Source: Zhenpiania hominis
GTDB taxonomy: Bacteria; Bacillota; Clostridia; Peptostreptococcales; Anaerovoracaceae
Direction: 5' to 3'
Assembly: GCF_014333425.1 (NCBI RefSeq)
Contig: NZ_JACRYT010000001.1
Span: forward strand, 482,961 to 546,960
DNA: 64,000 nucleotides
Positions within the stretch are counted from its first letter, which is position 1. Every line of letters starts with the position of its first letter. A model generated the notes under the pieces. The model ran no database searches, was not told the DNA's origin, and worked only from the letters and a program-made list of their open reading frames with translations. The position numbers and the translations under genes were made by a program. Below are positions 17,459 to 26,062 of this stretch, one piece after another.

Positions 17459-18073
17459 ATAAACGAAAAGTTAACAACCTTAGAACGCATCCATCAAGCG
17501 GCAAAAGCGGAGTTTCTGGAAAAGGGTTATAAGGGCGCCTCGTTGAGAAATATTGTAAAATCAGTAGGCATGACTACCGGAGCCTTTTATGGTTATTACA
17601 AAAGTAAGGAGGAATTATTCGAGGCGCTGGTAGGCGAACATTACCAATATATCCTTACCTGCTTTAAGAAGGCGCAGCAGCAATTTGCCGAACTTCCACA
17701 CGAACAGCAGCCGGAAGTTATGAGCGAAATATCGGGGATTTGCATGTACGATATGCTCCACTATGCCTATGCCCACCTGGAAGAATGCAAACTCATTCTC
17801 TGCTGCTCGGAAGGGACAAAATTTTCCGGCCTTATTGATGAAATGGTAGAGATCGAGATGGCGGCAACCCACGCTTATCAGCAGGTTCTGCGAGAACTTG
17901 GAAGACCTTCGCCAAAGATTGATCCTACGCTGGAACATATCCTGATTACTGGCATGTTTCATACGTTCTTTGAACTGGTAATTCATGAAATGCCGCTGAG
18001 TAACGCGGAAAATTATGTAAAGGAAATGCGTGCCTTTTATACAGCCGGATGGATGAAGATTATGGGGCAATAA
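17459..18073 (+). CDS. TetR-family regulator, apparent ATA start
   Basis: The protein (204 residues from the ATA codon) has a TetR helix-turn-helix, YKGASLRNIVKSVGMTTGAF followed by YGYYKSKEELFEALV, and an all-helical ligand domain. The -10 box ends at 17416 and AAGGAGGG lies at 17443-17450. The only codon at proper spacing that fits the family start (NEKLTTLERIHQAA) is ATA at 17459; no ATG, GTG or TTG is in frame between the transcription start and the conserved domain. Translation from ATA, a mutated ATG or a sequencing error are the options. It sits before two ABC genes preceded by another palindrome, so it probably controls them. Confidence 0.8.
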   Translation: MNEKLTTLERIHQAAKAEFLEKGYKGASLRNIVKSVGMTTGAFYGYYKSKEELFEALVGEHYQYILTCFKKAQQQFAELPHEQQPEVMSEISGICMYDMLHYAYAHLEECKLILCCSEGTKFSGLIDEMVEIEMAATHAYQQVLRELGRPSPKIDPTLEHILITGMFHTFFELVIHEMPLSNAENYVKEMRAFYTAGWMKIMGQ

Positions 18074-18094
18074 TGCCCTGTAATTTTTGAACGA

Positions 18095-18114
18095 TAGTTA
18101 GCGAAAACTAACTA
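18095..18114 (+). promoter_or_regulatory. Palindrome upstream of the ABC pair
   Basis: TAGTTAG (18095-18101), CGAAAA and CTAACTA (18108-18114) form a perfect 7-bp inverted repeat between the TetR stop and the first ABC gene. Its sequence differs from the palindrome in the TetR promoter, so it could be a second operator type or the site of another regulator. Confidence 0.5.
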
Positions 18115-18180
18115 AAATTGCGCAAGATGATATCTATGAGTGATCGGTATCATCAACCGATGGAAAAGGGGGAATCTTTT

Positions 18181-19950
18181 TTGAAAAAACAATCAAACCT
18201 GTCACGCCTGCTCCAGATTGCGGGCAGTCACAAATACCTGATTTATGCTTCGTGGGTACTTTCAGCAATCAGCGCTTTCATCGCTTTGGTGCCCTTTTAT
18301 TACATCTGGAAAGTGATTCAAGAAGTATTGGAAGTCGCGCCGGATTTTAGCCGTGCGCAGAATCTGACCCATAATGGCTGGATGGCAGTGCTGTTTGCGG
18401 TTATCGCCGTACTTGTGTACATAGCGGGACTGATGTGTTCCCACAAGGGAGCTTTTCGCATTGCAACGAACTTACGACTACAGACCATGGAGCATATTGT
18501 TAAGCTGCCGCTTGGGTTTGCGGAAAGCTTTGGCAGCGGCAGACTGCGTAAAATTGTCAACGAATCCAGCGCTGCCACCGAAACTTATCTCGCCCATCAA
18601 CTTCCCGATCGGGCTAACGCGCTCGCTACGCCCTGCGGACTGTTGGTGCTGCTGCTGGTATTCGACTGGCGGCTCGGCCTTCTGAGCCTTATTCCGGTGG
18701 CGCTTGGGTTTTTGATCATGATGACAATGACCGGACAGCGGATGCAGGAGAAAATGAAAGAGTACCAAAATGCGCTGGATGATATGTCCAACGAGGCAGT
18801 GGAATATGTTCGGGGCATCCCGGTAGTCAAAACCTTTGGTCAGACGATCTTTTCCTTTAAAAAATTTAAAGGTTCGATTGACCGTTATAAAGTATGGGTA
18901 ATTGCCTATACCAAACAGCTTCGAACGCCGATGATGTGCTATACGGCAGCCATTAACGGGGTTTTCGCGGCACTGATCGCGGGAGGTCTGTTATTTACGC
19001 AAAACGGCGCAACAACAGAATTTCTGCTGGATCTGATTTTCTATATTATCATTACGCCAATTATTTCTGTCACGCTGACGCGAATCATGTTCCAAAGTGA
19101 AAATGCCATGATTGTAAATGATGCATTGCAGAGGATCGACAGTGTTTTGACTTTGAAACCGCTGGGAGAGACAAAATATCCAAAGCATCCGAAAGACGCT
19201 TCGGTAGAGCTGCAAAAAATCCGTTTCAGCTATGATGGACAAACGGAAGTGTTGAAAGGCATTTCTCTTGCTGTACCGCAAGGACAGACTATAGCCTTTG
19301 TCGGGCCCTCCGGCGGTGGAAAAACGACGCTCGCCAATTTGATCTCCCGTTTTTTCGACCCTCAGAGCGGTACCGTCAGGATCGGCGGAGTTAATGTAAA
19401 AGAAATTGCCAAAGAGGAACTGATGAATACGGTTTCTTTTGTGTTCCAAAACAGCCGCCTTATTAAGGCTTCTATTTTGGAAAATGTACGTATGGGAAAA
19501 CCCGACGCAACCCGGGAAGAAGTTCTTGCCGCGCTTCACAATGCTCAGTGTGATGATATTCTTGCAAAACTGCCTCGGGGCGTGGATACCGTAATTGGCG
19601 CAAAGGGCATCTACCTATCCGGCGGCGAGCAGCAGAGAATTGCCATCGCTCGTGTCATGTTGAAAAACGCGCCCATCATTATTTTAGATGAGGCGACTGC
19701 TTTTGCCGATCCGGATAATGAAACGCGTATGCAGGCCGCTTTTTCAAAGCTCTCTGAAGGGAAGACGGTCATTATGATCGCCCATCGGCTTTCTACTGTA
19801 GTAGGCGCGGATAAAATCTATGTTATTTGTGATGGACAGATTACCGAGAGCGGTACCAGCGGAGAACTGCTGAAGCAAGACGGAATGTTCAAGCGGATGT
19901 GGCAGAACTATCAGACTTCCGTTCAATGGAAGGTTGCAAAGGAGGTATAA
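18181..19950 (+). CDS. ABC transporter, fused membrane and ATPase domains, subunit 1
   Basis: The 589-residue protein has six membrane helices (residues 15-310) and a C-terminal ATPase: Walker A GPSGGGKTT, signature LSGGE, and Walker B IIILDEATAFADPDNE. The ATAFADP D-loop is typical of the YbtPQ/IrtAB branch, in which exporter-shaped heterodimers take up siderophores, but efflux relatives also have it. TTG 18181 lies 7 bases after AAGGGGG; in-frame ATGs upstream lack ribosome binding sites. The second subunit follows 3 bp later. The heterodimer is probably under control of the TetR protein. Confidence 0.88.
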   Translation: MKKQSNLSRLLQIAGSHKYLIYASWVLSAISAFIALVPFYYIWKVIQEVLEVAPDFSRAQNLTHNGWMAVLFAVIAVLVYIAGLMCSHKGAFRIATNLRLQTMEHIVKLPLGFAESFGSGRLRKIVNESSAATETYLAHQLPDRANALATPCGLLVLLLVFDWRLGLLSLIPVALGFLIMMTMTGQRMQEKMKEYQNALDDMSNEAVEYVRGIPVVKTFGQTIFSFKKFKGSIDRYKVWVIAYTKQLRTPMMCYTAAINGVFAALIAGGLLFTQNGATTEFLLDLIFYIIITPIISVTLTRIMFQSENAMIVNDALQRIDSVLTLKPLGETKYPKHPKDASVELQKIRFSYDGQTEVLKGISLAVPQGQTIAFVGPSGGGKTTLANLISRFFDPQSGTVRIGGVNVKEIAKEELMNTVSFVFQNSRLIKASILENVRMGKPDATREEVLAALHNAQCDDILAKLPRGVDTVIGAKGIYLSGGEQQRIAIARVMLKNAPIIILDEATAFADPDNETRMQAAFSKLSEGKTVIMIAHRLSTVVGADKIYVICDGQITESGTSGELLKQDGMFKRMWQNYQTSVQWKVAKEV

Positions 19951-19953
19951 TAA

Positions 19954-21687
19954 ATGCTAAAATGGCTGCAAAAACGATATGCTTTATCAGAACAGGGAGC
20001 AAAAGACTTGGTCAAAGGCTGCCTGGCCTGCGTCCTTCAGAATCTCTCCTTTATGTTTCCGGTGGGACTGCTCTATTTTTTAGTAGGCGACCTGATGAGT
20101 GGCGGCGTTTCCAATGAAAAAGTCGCCTATTACGTCATCGGCTGCGCAATATGTATCGGGTTTATTCTGTTTACCACTTACATCCAGTATAACGCCACCT
20201 ACTTTGCCACTTATACAGAAAGCGGCGTAAGGCGCATCACGCTGGCAGAACGGCTGCGAAAAATTCCCTTGTCCTTTTTTGGCAAAAAGGATCTGGCTGA
20301 CCTGACCAGTACGATTATGGCAGACTGCACATTTTTGGAACAGAGTTTTTCTCACTTTATCCCAGAGCTGGCGGGATCGATTATCTCCACGGTTCTGATC
20401 TCTGTCAGTCTGCTTATTTTTGACTGGCGCATGGCATTGGCGGCGCTTTGGGTCATGCCGATAGCGTTTGCCATTGTAGGGTTTTCTGCCAGGGTACAGG
20501 AAAAACTCAATCAAAAAGCCATGGATGTCAAAATGTCCTGTGCCGATGGAATTCAGGAGTGTATCGAAACGGTACGGGATTTGAAAGCAAATAATGCCGA
20601 AAAGAAATACCTGAACGGTTTGGAAAAGAAAATCCGCGCAGTGGAACATCGCTCGATTCTCAATGAATTTGGACTGGCGGCCTTTGTAGTTTCCGCGTCA
20701 TTAGTGCTGAAATTAGGGATCGCTACGGTCGCGCTGGTCGGCTCCATCTTGCTGATTCAGGGAAGTCTGGATGTAAGAACCTTCTTCTTATTTTTATTGG
20801 TCGTATCACGCCTTTATGATCCACTGCAGGGCGCGCTTCAAAATCTGGCGGCAGTGATTAGCACGCGCACTAATATCGCCCGCATGAATGAAATCCTCGA
20901 TCACCCCATCCAGCAAGGCGATAACAGACTTTCTAACGAAGGCTATGATATTGTCTTTGACCATGTGGAGTTTGCCTACAATACCGGAGAAACGGTTTTG
21001 AAAGATGTCTCTTTTACCGCGAAGCAGGGGGAAGTCACAGCTTTGGTGGGGCCGTCCGGCGGCGGCAAAACAACTGTTTCCCGGCTGGCGGCAAGATTTT
21101 GGGATGTCAGCCGCGGCAGGATCACTGTGGGAGGTATGGATATTTCCAAAACAGACCCGGAAGCGCTGTTATCTTTGTTTTCCATCGTATTTCAGGATGT
21201 AACCCTGTTTGACAACACTATTCTGGAAAATATTCGAATCGGGAACAAAGAGGCTGACGATGAGCAGGTGATGGCGGCGGCAAAGCTCGCGAATGTAGAC
21301 GAGTTCGCTGAAAAACTGCCGGATGGGTGGAATACCAATATCGGGGAAAACGGATGCGAGCTTTCAGGTGGAGAGCGGCAGCGCGTTTCTATCGCCCGGG
21401 CTTTCCTGAAAAATGCGCCGATTATTCTTTTGGATGAAGCAACCGCTTCGCTGGATGTAGAAAATGAAACACTGATTCAGACAGCGCTCTCCCGCCTGAT
21501 TGCGGATAAGACTGTGCTGGTGATTGCCCATCGAATGCGTACGGTGGCCGGCGCGGACAAGATCGTGGTGCTCTCGGAAGGCACCGTAGCGGAAGAGGGC
21601 GCGCCGGAGGAGCTAAAAGAGAAAAACGGTCTCTACGCCCATATGGTGAAATTACAGGAAGAAAGCCAGAATTGGAGATTCGTGTAA
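19954..21687 (+). CDS. ABC transporter, fused membrane and ATPase domains, subunit 2
   Basis: The 577-residue partner has six membrane helices and an ATPase with Walker A GPSGGGKTT, signature LSGGE and Walker B IILLDEATASLDVENE, so its own catalytic Glu is present. AAGGAGG lies 8 bases before the ATG and only 3 bp separate it from subunit 1. Heterodimers of this layout in Clostridia include both multidrug exporters and siderophore importers. No siderophore gene or iron box is visible nearby, so the direction of transport stays open. The last codon and stop overlap the first 120-bp intergenic repeat. Confidence 0.88.
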   Translation: MLKWLQKRYALSEQGAKDLVKGCLACVLQNLSFMFPVGLLYFLVGDLMSGGVSNEKVAYYVIGCAICIGFILFTTYIQYNATYFATYTESGVRRITLAERLRKIPLSFFGKKDLADLTSTIMADCTFLEQSFSHFIPELAGSIISTVLISVSLLIFDWRMALAALWVMPIAFAIVGFSARVQEKLNQKAMDVKMSCADGIQECIETVRDLKANNAEKKYLNGLEKKIRAVEHRSILNEFGLAAFVVSASLVLKLGIATVALVGSILLIQGSLDVRTFFLFLLVVSRLYDPLQGALQNLAAVISTRTNIARMNEILDHPIQQGDNRLSNEGYDIVFDHVEFAYNTGETVLKDVSFTAKQGEVTALVGPSGGGKTTVSRLAARFWDVSRGRITVGGMDISKTDPEALLSLFSIVFQDVTLFDNTILENIRIGNKEADDEQVMAAAKLANVDEFAEKLPDGWNTNIGENGCELSGGERQRVSIARAFLKNAPIILLDEATASLDVENETLIQTALSRLIADKTVLVIAHRMRTVAGADKIVVLSEGTVAEEGAPEELKEKNGLYAHMVKLQEESQNWRFV

Positions 21688-21803
21688 ATAAAAAAGAAGC
21701 ACCGCAAGCGCTTTGATGTCGGATGACCCCCAGCCCACGCCCGAGACGTTAAATGCATCTGCTTTTACTAGCAATATAGCAGAAGCTTTCTTGAAAAGCA
21801 ACA
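21684..21803 (+). repeat. 120-bp imperfect direct repeat, copy 1
   Basis: This copy starts GTAAATAAAAAA and ends AAAAGCAACA. It shares its length and many blocks (CAGCC, ACG, CGCTTTTACT-like, AATATA) with 22111-22230. Identity looks like roughly 65 to 70 percent by eye with few gaps. It holds no gene. Confidence 0.6.
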
Positions 21804-22017
21804 GCCTAAAAGAAAGACGAGAGAAATAATCAGAAAATCATAAATTGGGTCATATTGTGATTGTTCAGATGGGGCAGTGGAAAAATGAAAGAAAAACCCT
21901 CGGTATCAAGCGTCATCTCAGGCATTGCCAGACAACTCATACTTGTCCGCCGATAGGCTTTCTACTAATAATTTACTTGGATCATCAGTAAAAATCAATA
22001 GTTCAGCTCGAAAAAAT

Positions 22018-22075
22018 GTCAGATTTTTTCCCAGACAACGGGCTGCAATTGCCCGTGTGGGGAGTTAAATCTGAC
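22018..22075. other. Nested hairpin of unknown role
   Basis: The outer arms GTCAGATTT and AAATCTGAC (22067-22075) are perfect. Inside them ACGGGC pairs with GCCCGT around a TGCAATT loop, and CCCA pairs with TGGG. It could be a small structured RNA or a transposon end; there is no adjacent gene that it would obviously regulate. Confidence 0.45.
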
Positions 22076-22110
22076 CTTGTAAATACATTCTATATTAAAA
22101 TAAGAATCAA

Positions 22111-22230
22111 GTAAATAAAAAAAGCGCCACAACTGCTGAACATGCCGAAAGACCCGCAGCCTACGTCCAAGACGCCTGATGTATCCGCTTTTACTTAATA
22201 ATATAACTGAGATATCGGTAAAAAGCAACA
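22111..22230 (+). repeat. 120-bp imperfect direct repeat, copy 2
   Basis: Second copy of the repeat at 21684-21803, the same length and orientation, 427 bp away. Confidence 0.6.
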
Positions 22231-22286
22231 CTGAAATTGATACGTCGCATTCTTCTTTCATAGCGCTATAGGGACGGTAAATAGCA

Positions 22287-22315
22287 GGAGACCGACCTAA
22301 AGATGGTCGGTCTCC
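22287..22315. terminator. Hairpin after the APC permease gene
   Basis: GGAGACCGACC (22287-22297) and GGTCGGTCTCC (22305-22315) are perfect arms with a 7-base loop. It lies 25 bp beyond the minus-strand permease stop. It has no clear T-run on the minus strand. Confidence 0.6.
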
Positions 22316-22339
22316 ATATATAATATGCCTATATTTTCA

Positions 22340-23665
22340 TCAGTCATCAATTCCAAGTTCCGGAGGTTCCTCCTTCAGACCTTTTGTCAGAACAAGCAGA
22401 TAGATAATTCCGATTACTACCCACGCGCATCCCAGGATGATGGCGATTCTGTCCAAATGTACCAGCAGATACAGACAGAACAAGGTGCCGATGATAGGGA
22501 AAACCAGGTACATAAAGAAGCCTTTGGTGGAACGCTCTTTTTTTCTTATGAAATAATGCGAGATAACCGCAATGTTAACAAAACAGAATCCGATGAGTCC
22601 TCCGAAGTTGATATACGCTGTAGCGGAAGTAACATCCAGAAAGATAGCGAACAGCGCGATGATTCCCGTCAGAAGGATGGCGTTTATAGGTGTTTTCGTT
22701 TTTCCCAGTCTTCCGAAAAGTTTTTTCGGCAGGACACCGTCTCTTCCCATGGCATACAAGAGCCGGGCGCCGCTTGCCTGTGCCGACAGACCTGCCGCGA
22801 ACTGACCGGCGATGGTTCCGATAAGGAAGATGCCGCCGAAAACAGATGGAGCGACCTGGCGCGCGATGTCGTAAGCCGCGTTGTCAGGATTCGGATAATC
22901 GAAGGACGGATGCACCAGATGCGTAAAGTAAGTTACGATAAGGAAGATTCCGCCGCATACAAGCAGGGTCAGTATAATCGATCTCGGGATATTCTTTTCC
23001 GGATCAATGGTATCTTCTGTGAACGTCGTCAGCGCGTCAAATCCCAGGAAGCAGTAGCAGGCTGCGGCTGCTCCGGCTACCATATAGCTGAAATCTACAT
23101 CCGGATTGTAGAAGGGTGAAAAGGAAGCCAGTGTGCCTTCACCCATTCCTTCGGTTATCGCTTTGATGGTGAAAATCAGGAACGCGATGATAATGATCAC
23201 CTGGATGGAAACCATCACGAAATTAATTTTGCTTCCCACTTCAACACCTACAATATTGATAAGAGATGTAATTACAATGAAGCCTACCAGCCATACCCAT
23301 TCCGGAACGGCGGGAACAGCGGCGCTGAAATAAGACGCGCCGATTAGCCAGATGGCCATGGGAAAGAATACATAACCCAGCAGAACAATCCATCCGGCGA
23401 TAACGCCCAGTTTGGAGTTAATGGCTTTCCTGGTGTAAGTGTAAGCGGAACCCGCGGCAGGGTATGCCTTTGCCATATGACCGTAGCTTAGCGCAGTAAA
23501 CAGCATGGCAATGATGGTAAGGCAGATGGAACCTGATTCAACGCCGTGAGAACTTGTGGCAATGACACCATATATCGTGTAAGCGATCATCGGCGTCAGG
23601 AAAGCTACACCAAAGATGACCAGATGATGCAGCTTCATGGTACGTTTTAGAGTATCGTCTTTCAT
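22340..23665 (-). CDS. APC-family amino acid or amine permease
   Basis: The 441-residue protein has 12 membrane segments and the APC motifs GVAFLTPMIAYTIYG at helix 1 and GFDALTTFTEDTIDPEKNIPR at helix 6. The pattern is closest to PuuP/YfnA-like transporters. AGAAGGGG precedes the ATG. It is separated by 50 bp from a nitrilase-family amidase gene, and both follow a LuxR regulator gene on the same strand. I infer import of an amide, amino acid or polyamine derivative that the amidase then hydrolyses. Confidence 0.85.
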   Translation of the reverse strand: MKDDTLKRTMKLHHLVIFGVAFLTPMIAYTIYGVIATSSHGVESGSICLTIIAMLFTALSYGHMAKAYPAAGSAYTYTRKAINSKLGVIAGWIVLLGYVFFPMAIWLIGASYFSAAVPAVPEWVWLVGFIVITSLINIVGVEVGSKINFVMVSIQVIIIIAFLIFTIKAITEGMGEGTLASFSPFYNPDVDFSYMVAGAAAACYCFLGFDALTTFTEDTIDPEKNIPRSIILTLLVCGGIFLIVTYFTHLVHPSFDYPNPDNAAYDIARQVAPSVFGGIFLIGTIAGQFAAGLSAQASGARLLYAMGRDGVLPKKLFGRLGKTKTPINAILLTGIIALFAIFLDVTSATAYINFGGLIGFCFVNIAVISHYFIRKKERSTKGFFMYLVFPIIGTLFCLYLLVHLDRIAIILGCAWVVIGIIYLLVLTKGLKEEPPELGIDD

Positions 23666-23715
23666 TTAAATCCCCTTCTTCCTTTGTTCATAGTATTATT
23701 ATTTTAGAAAGCAGT

Positions 23716-24618
23716 TTAGAGGAACTGCTTATAAATATCTGGTCTGTAATCCGGCTCGCCGGTGATTTCTTTATTGATAAACAGGCGTCTTTCCGCCAGG
23801 GAAAGATCGATGGTTTCCATCAGGATTCCTTCCTGCACATTGTCTTTGTTTCCCGCGTAATAATGGAGGTTGGTTTCGTAAAACGGTGTGATTTTCGGTC
23901 CGATGACGCAGCTTCCGCCTCCAAAATAGTTTACCTTATCCATACCGCAAAGGTTTGCGCTGACAACGTAGATGGTATTGCAGAGAACCCCGTATTCCAA
24001 TGTCGGCGCATAGTAGTCAATGAATGCCTGGCGGCTTCCTTCTTTCGGAATTTCCTCCACGACAGCGGTAGGGTTCAGATACAGCCTGCTGCCCTGGCTG
24101 CAGTAATATCTCTGAAGTTCCGGGAACTGGTAGGTGTCAAAGCAGATGCCGACGGAAATCGGTCCCCAGGGAGTGTCGAACATGAATGGTTTGCTTCCTT
24201 TGGCGCACCAGATGCTTTCTGTTTCAAAAGGATGCATCTTCTGATAGGCTCCGATTACACCGTCCGGGCCGATTGCTACCGCGGAATTATAAAGTGTCGC
24301 GTCCGGAGTATCCTCCAGTTTTTCCGCCATACCAAAAACAACGTAGATTCCGTATTCTTTCGTGACCTCCGCAATCGCCCGGCAGGACGGCCCGCTGATC
24401 TGTTCCGCTGTCCGAATCTTTTCTTCCTGAGAGATGTTGTCATCTACATAGTAGTCATACCCAAAAAGACACATTTCCGGAAATAACACCAGATCCGCGC
24501 CGCGCTTTGCCGCGGCTTCGGCGAATCCGCACATTCTGGAAAGATTGCTGTCTTTATCCGCCGCGTCAACTCTGAAATTAACCGCGGCTACTGTAATAAT
24601 GTCTTTCATGCTTTTCAT
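23716..24618 (-). CDS. Carbon-nitrogen hydrolase (nitrilase superfamily amidase)
   Basis: The 300-residue enzyme shows the Glu-Lys-Cys triad of the superfamily: LFPEMCLFGYD (Glu near 48), GAYQKMHPFETE (Lys near 126) and VGICFDTYQFPE (Cys near 159). These enzymes cleave amide or N-carbamoyl groups; N-carbamoylputrescine and omega-amide substrates are common, and the exact one cannot be read here. Two in-frame ATGs (24618, 24609) follow one AAGGAG; the first is very close to it and the second rather far. Its neighbours are a permease and a LuxR regulator, so a small uptake-and-breakdown unit is likely. Confidence 0.85.
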   Translation of the reverse strand: MKSMKDIITVAAVNFRVDAADKDSNLSRMCGFAEAAAKRGADLVLFPEMCLFGYDYYVDDNISQEEKIRTAEQISGPSCRAIAEVTKEYGIYVVFGMAEKLEDTPDATLYNSAVAIGPDGVIGAYQKMHPFETESIWCAKGSKPFMFDTPWGPISVGICFDTYQFPELQRYYCSQGSRLYLNPTAVVEEIPKEGSRQAFIDYYAPTLEYGVLCNTIYVVSANLCGMDKVNYFGGGSCVIGPKITPFYETNLHYYAGNKDNVQEGILMETIDLSLAERRLFINKEITGEPDYRPDIYKQFL

Positions 24619-24685
24619 TTTCTCCTTTTCTTTTCTATTTATTATTAAAATAATTACCCCTTGTCATTCCTGTTTTTCATCCGGC

Positions 24686-25438
24686 CTATTTGCCGGTGCA
24701 AGTGGCCTTGCATATAAACTCAATTCGCGATTTGGTATCCGACTTCTCCAGAATTTTAGAAACATGCTTTTTAACCGTTGAAATTGTGATACATTTTTCT
24801 TCCGCGATCTGTTCATTGGAATAACCTTTGAGAATCATAGAGGCAATATCCTGCTCCGCATTGGTAAGCGCGAACTTATGCGTGATATTTTCAAATAGAA
24901 ACGCGTAATTGGAAGCTCGCAGTTCAATGTGGGGCTGGAATACCCTGCAGATTTCCATTTCCCTCTCTGTAAAATCGATGTCCTTTTCATTGCGGAACAG
25001 ATCCAGAGAACCGATACAAAACCCTCTGTTTTCCAGATTCCATCGGAAATTGGTGTCTAGAGAAATTTTTGTATTAGCGGGAGTCACATAGTCAATAAAG
25101 TATTCGGTTTCTTTTCGCTGATTGATATCGAATGCCTCGGTACTTTTAATAACAACCTCTTTATTGGGCATCATTTTTTCCACAACATCGTCGATATTGC
25201 AATAGTAGCGTTCATAGTCAATCAGTTCTTTTTCGCTGAATCCCTGTCCAAGATAATCTTTGACAATGTCAGACGCGGAAAGATCATAAAAATAAATACA
25301 GGCTTTTTCATAAGGAACCAGTCTTTCAATATCGAGCAGAAATGTATTTAAAGCCTTTAAAATATCATTTTCACTGTTCATCCGCAAGATGATTTCGTTA
25401 ATTTTTTGCCAATCCTTTGCATACAGTTCTTGACTCAT
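24686..25438 (-). CDS. LuxR-type helix-turn-helix regulator
   Basis: The 250-residue protein has an N-terminal sensor of about 180 residues (GAF-like in composition) and a C-terminal LuxR helix-turn-helix: LTNAEQDIASMILKGYSNEQ followed by IAEEKCITISTVKKHVSKIL. I use the ATG at 25438, 6 bases after GAAAGGGG, not the frame start at 25453. It lies 67 bp upstream of the amidase gene on the same strand and is the likely activator of the amidase-permease unit. There is no receiver aspartate pattern, so it is not a two-component regulator. Confidence 0.85.
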   Translation of the reverse strand: MSQELYAKDWQKINEIILRMNSENDILKALNTFLLDIERLVPYEKACIYFYDLSASDIVKDYLGQGFSEKELIDYERYYCNIDDVVEKMMPNKEVVIKSTEAFDINQRKETEYFIDYVTPANTKISLDTNFRWNLENRGFCIGSLDLFRNEKDIDFTEREMEICRVFQPHIELRASNYAFLFENITHKFALTNAEQDIASMILKGYSNEQIAEEKCITISTVKKHVSKILEKSDTKSRIEFICKATCTGK

Positions 25439-25632
25439 ATCTACCCCTTTCAATATTGTTTGACTTTTTTGTTAACAATTATACTATCGAAACCTGGTAT
25501 AATCTATGGGTCCCAGGTACCATTTTTTTGAGAAAGAATAGAAAATATCGCAGGGAATCGCGCGGAGCGTTTGTAAGGAAGGGTATCTGTTGTATAATTG
25601 AAGGTATAAAAACAGGAGCGCATTTGAATCAA

Positions 25633-25927
25633 ATGAAAAACAACAAGAACAACAATTTGCTTATGGGAAGTCTGTGCGCTCTGGGATGTGAAACTCTATA
25701 CGGGCTAAGTTACAGTTTCACAAAGCAGGCTACAGCAGGGGCGACCGTACTATCGCTGCTTGGATGGGGATTTTTCCTCCTTTATTGGCGTTTCGACTAT
25801 TGTTTCCATCCTGACCGGAGTGATTGTCTTAAAGGAAGCTGTTTCCGTTTTTCAGCTTTTAGGCGCGGCAGTTATTATCGCCGGGGTATATACCGCGAAT
25901 TCCAGAACGAATGTACAGGAGCTGTGA
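25633..25927 (+). pseudogene. EamA-type (DMT) transporter with the middle deleted
   Basis: The first part encodes LLMGSLCALGCETLYGLSYS, helix 1 of a DMT exporter. After about 45 codons a different frame encodes SSFIGVSTIVSILTGVIVLK and then EAVSVFQLLGAAVIIAGVYT, the last two helices, ending at 25927. The usual 300 residues are reduced to about 95, with a frameshift at the join near 25765. The intervening eight helices are gone, so it is non-functional. Confidence 0.8.
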
Positions 25928-26062
25928 CCCGGAAGGCGGCAGGTCGTATCCTCTATTCGTGAAAAGCATGGTAAACAATAATTTCTAAGTATTAGACATT
26001 GAAAACGATTTGAACCTATAATGAAGTCGAAATAAAAGATTGTTTACCGGGGAGGAAAACCG

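Larger units (their letters stand above)
21688..22339. other. 650-bp gene-free interval with a repeat pair and hairpins
   Basis: No supported gene lies here. The interval contains two 120-bp imperfect direct repeats (21684-21803 and 22111-22230), a long nested hairpin at 22018-22075 and an 11-bp perfect hairpin at 22287-22315. An 80-codon minus-strand frame at 22019-22261 runs through the second repeat but has no ribosome binding site or recognisable sequence. Confidence 0.6.

Noticed and set aside
22120..22210. Minus-strand stretch reading GVLDVGCGSFG, like a methyltransferase SAM motif
   Set aside because: It spans only about 35 codons with no start codon or ribosome site, and the sister repeat at 21.7 kb does not conserve the frame; a chance match is more likely.
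22325..23119. A 264-codon plus-strand frame
   Set aside because: It is antisense to the APC permease, whose motifs and ribosome site are clear, and the translation has no recognisable features.
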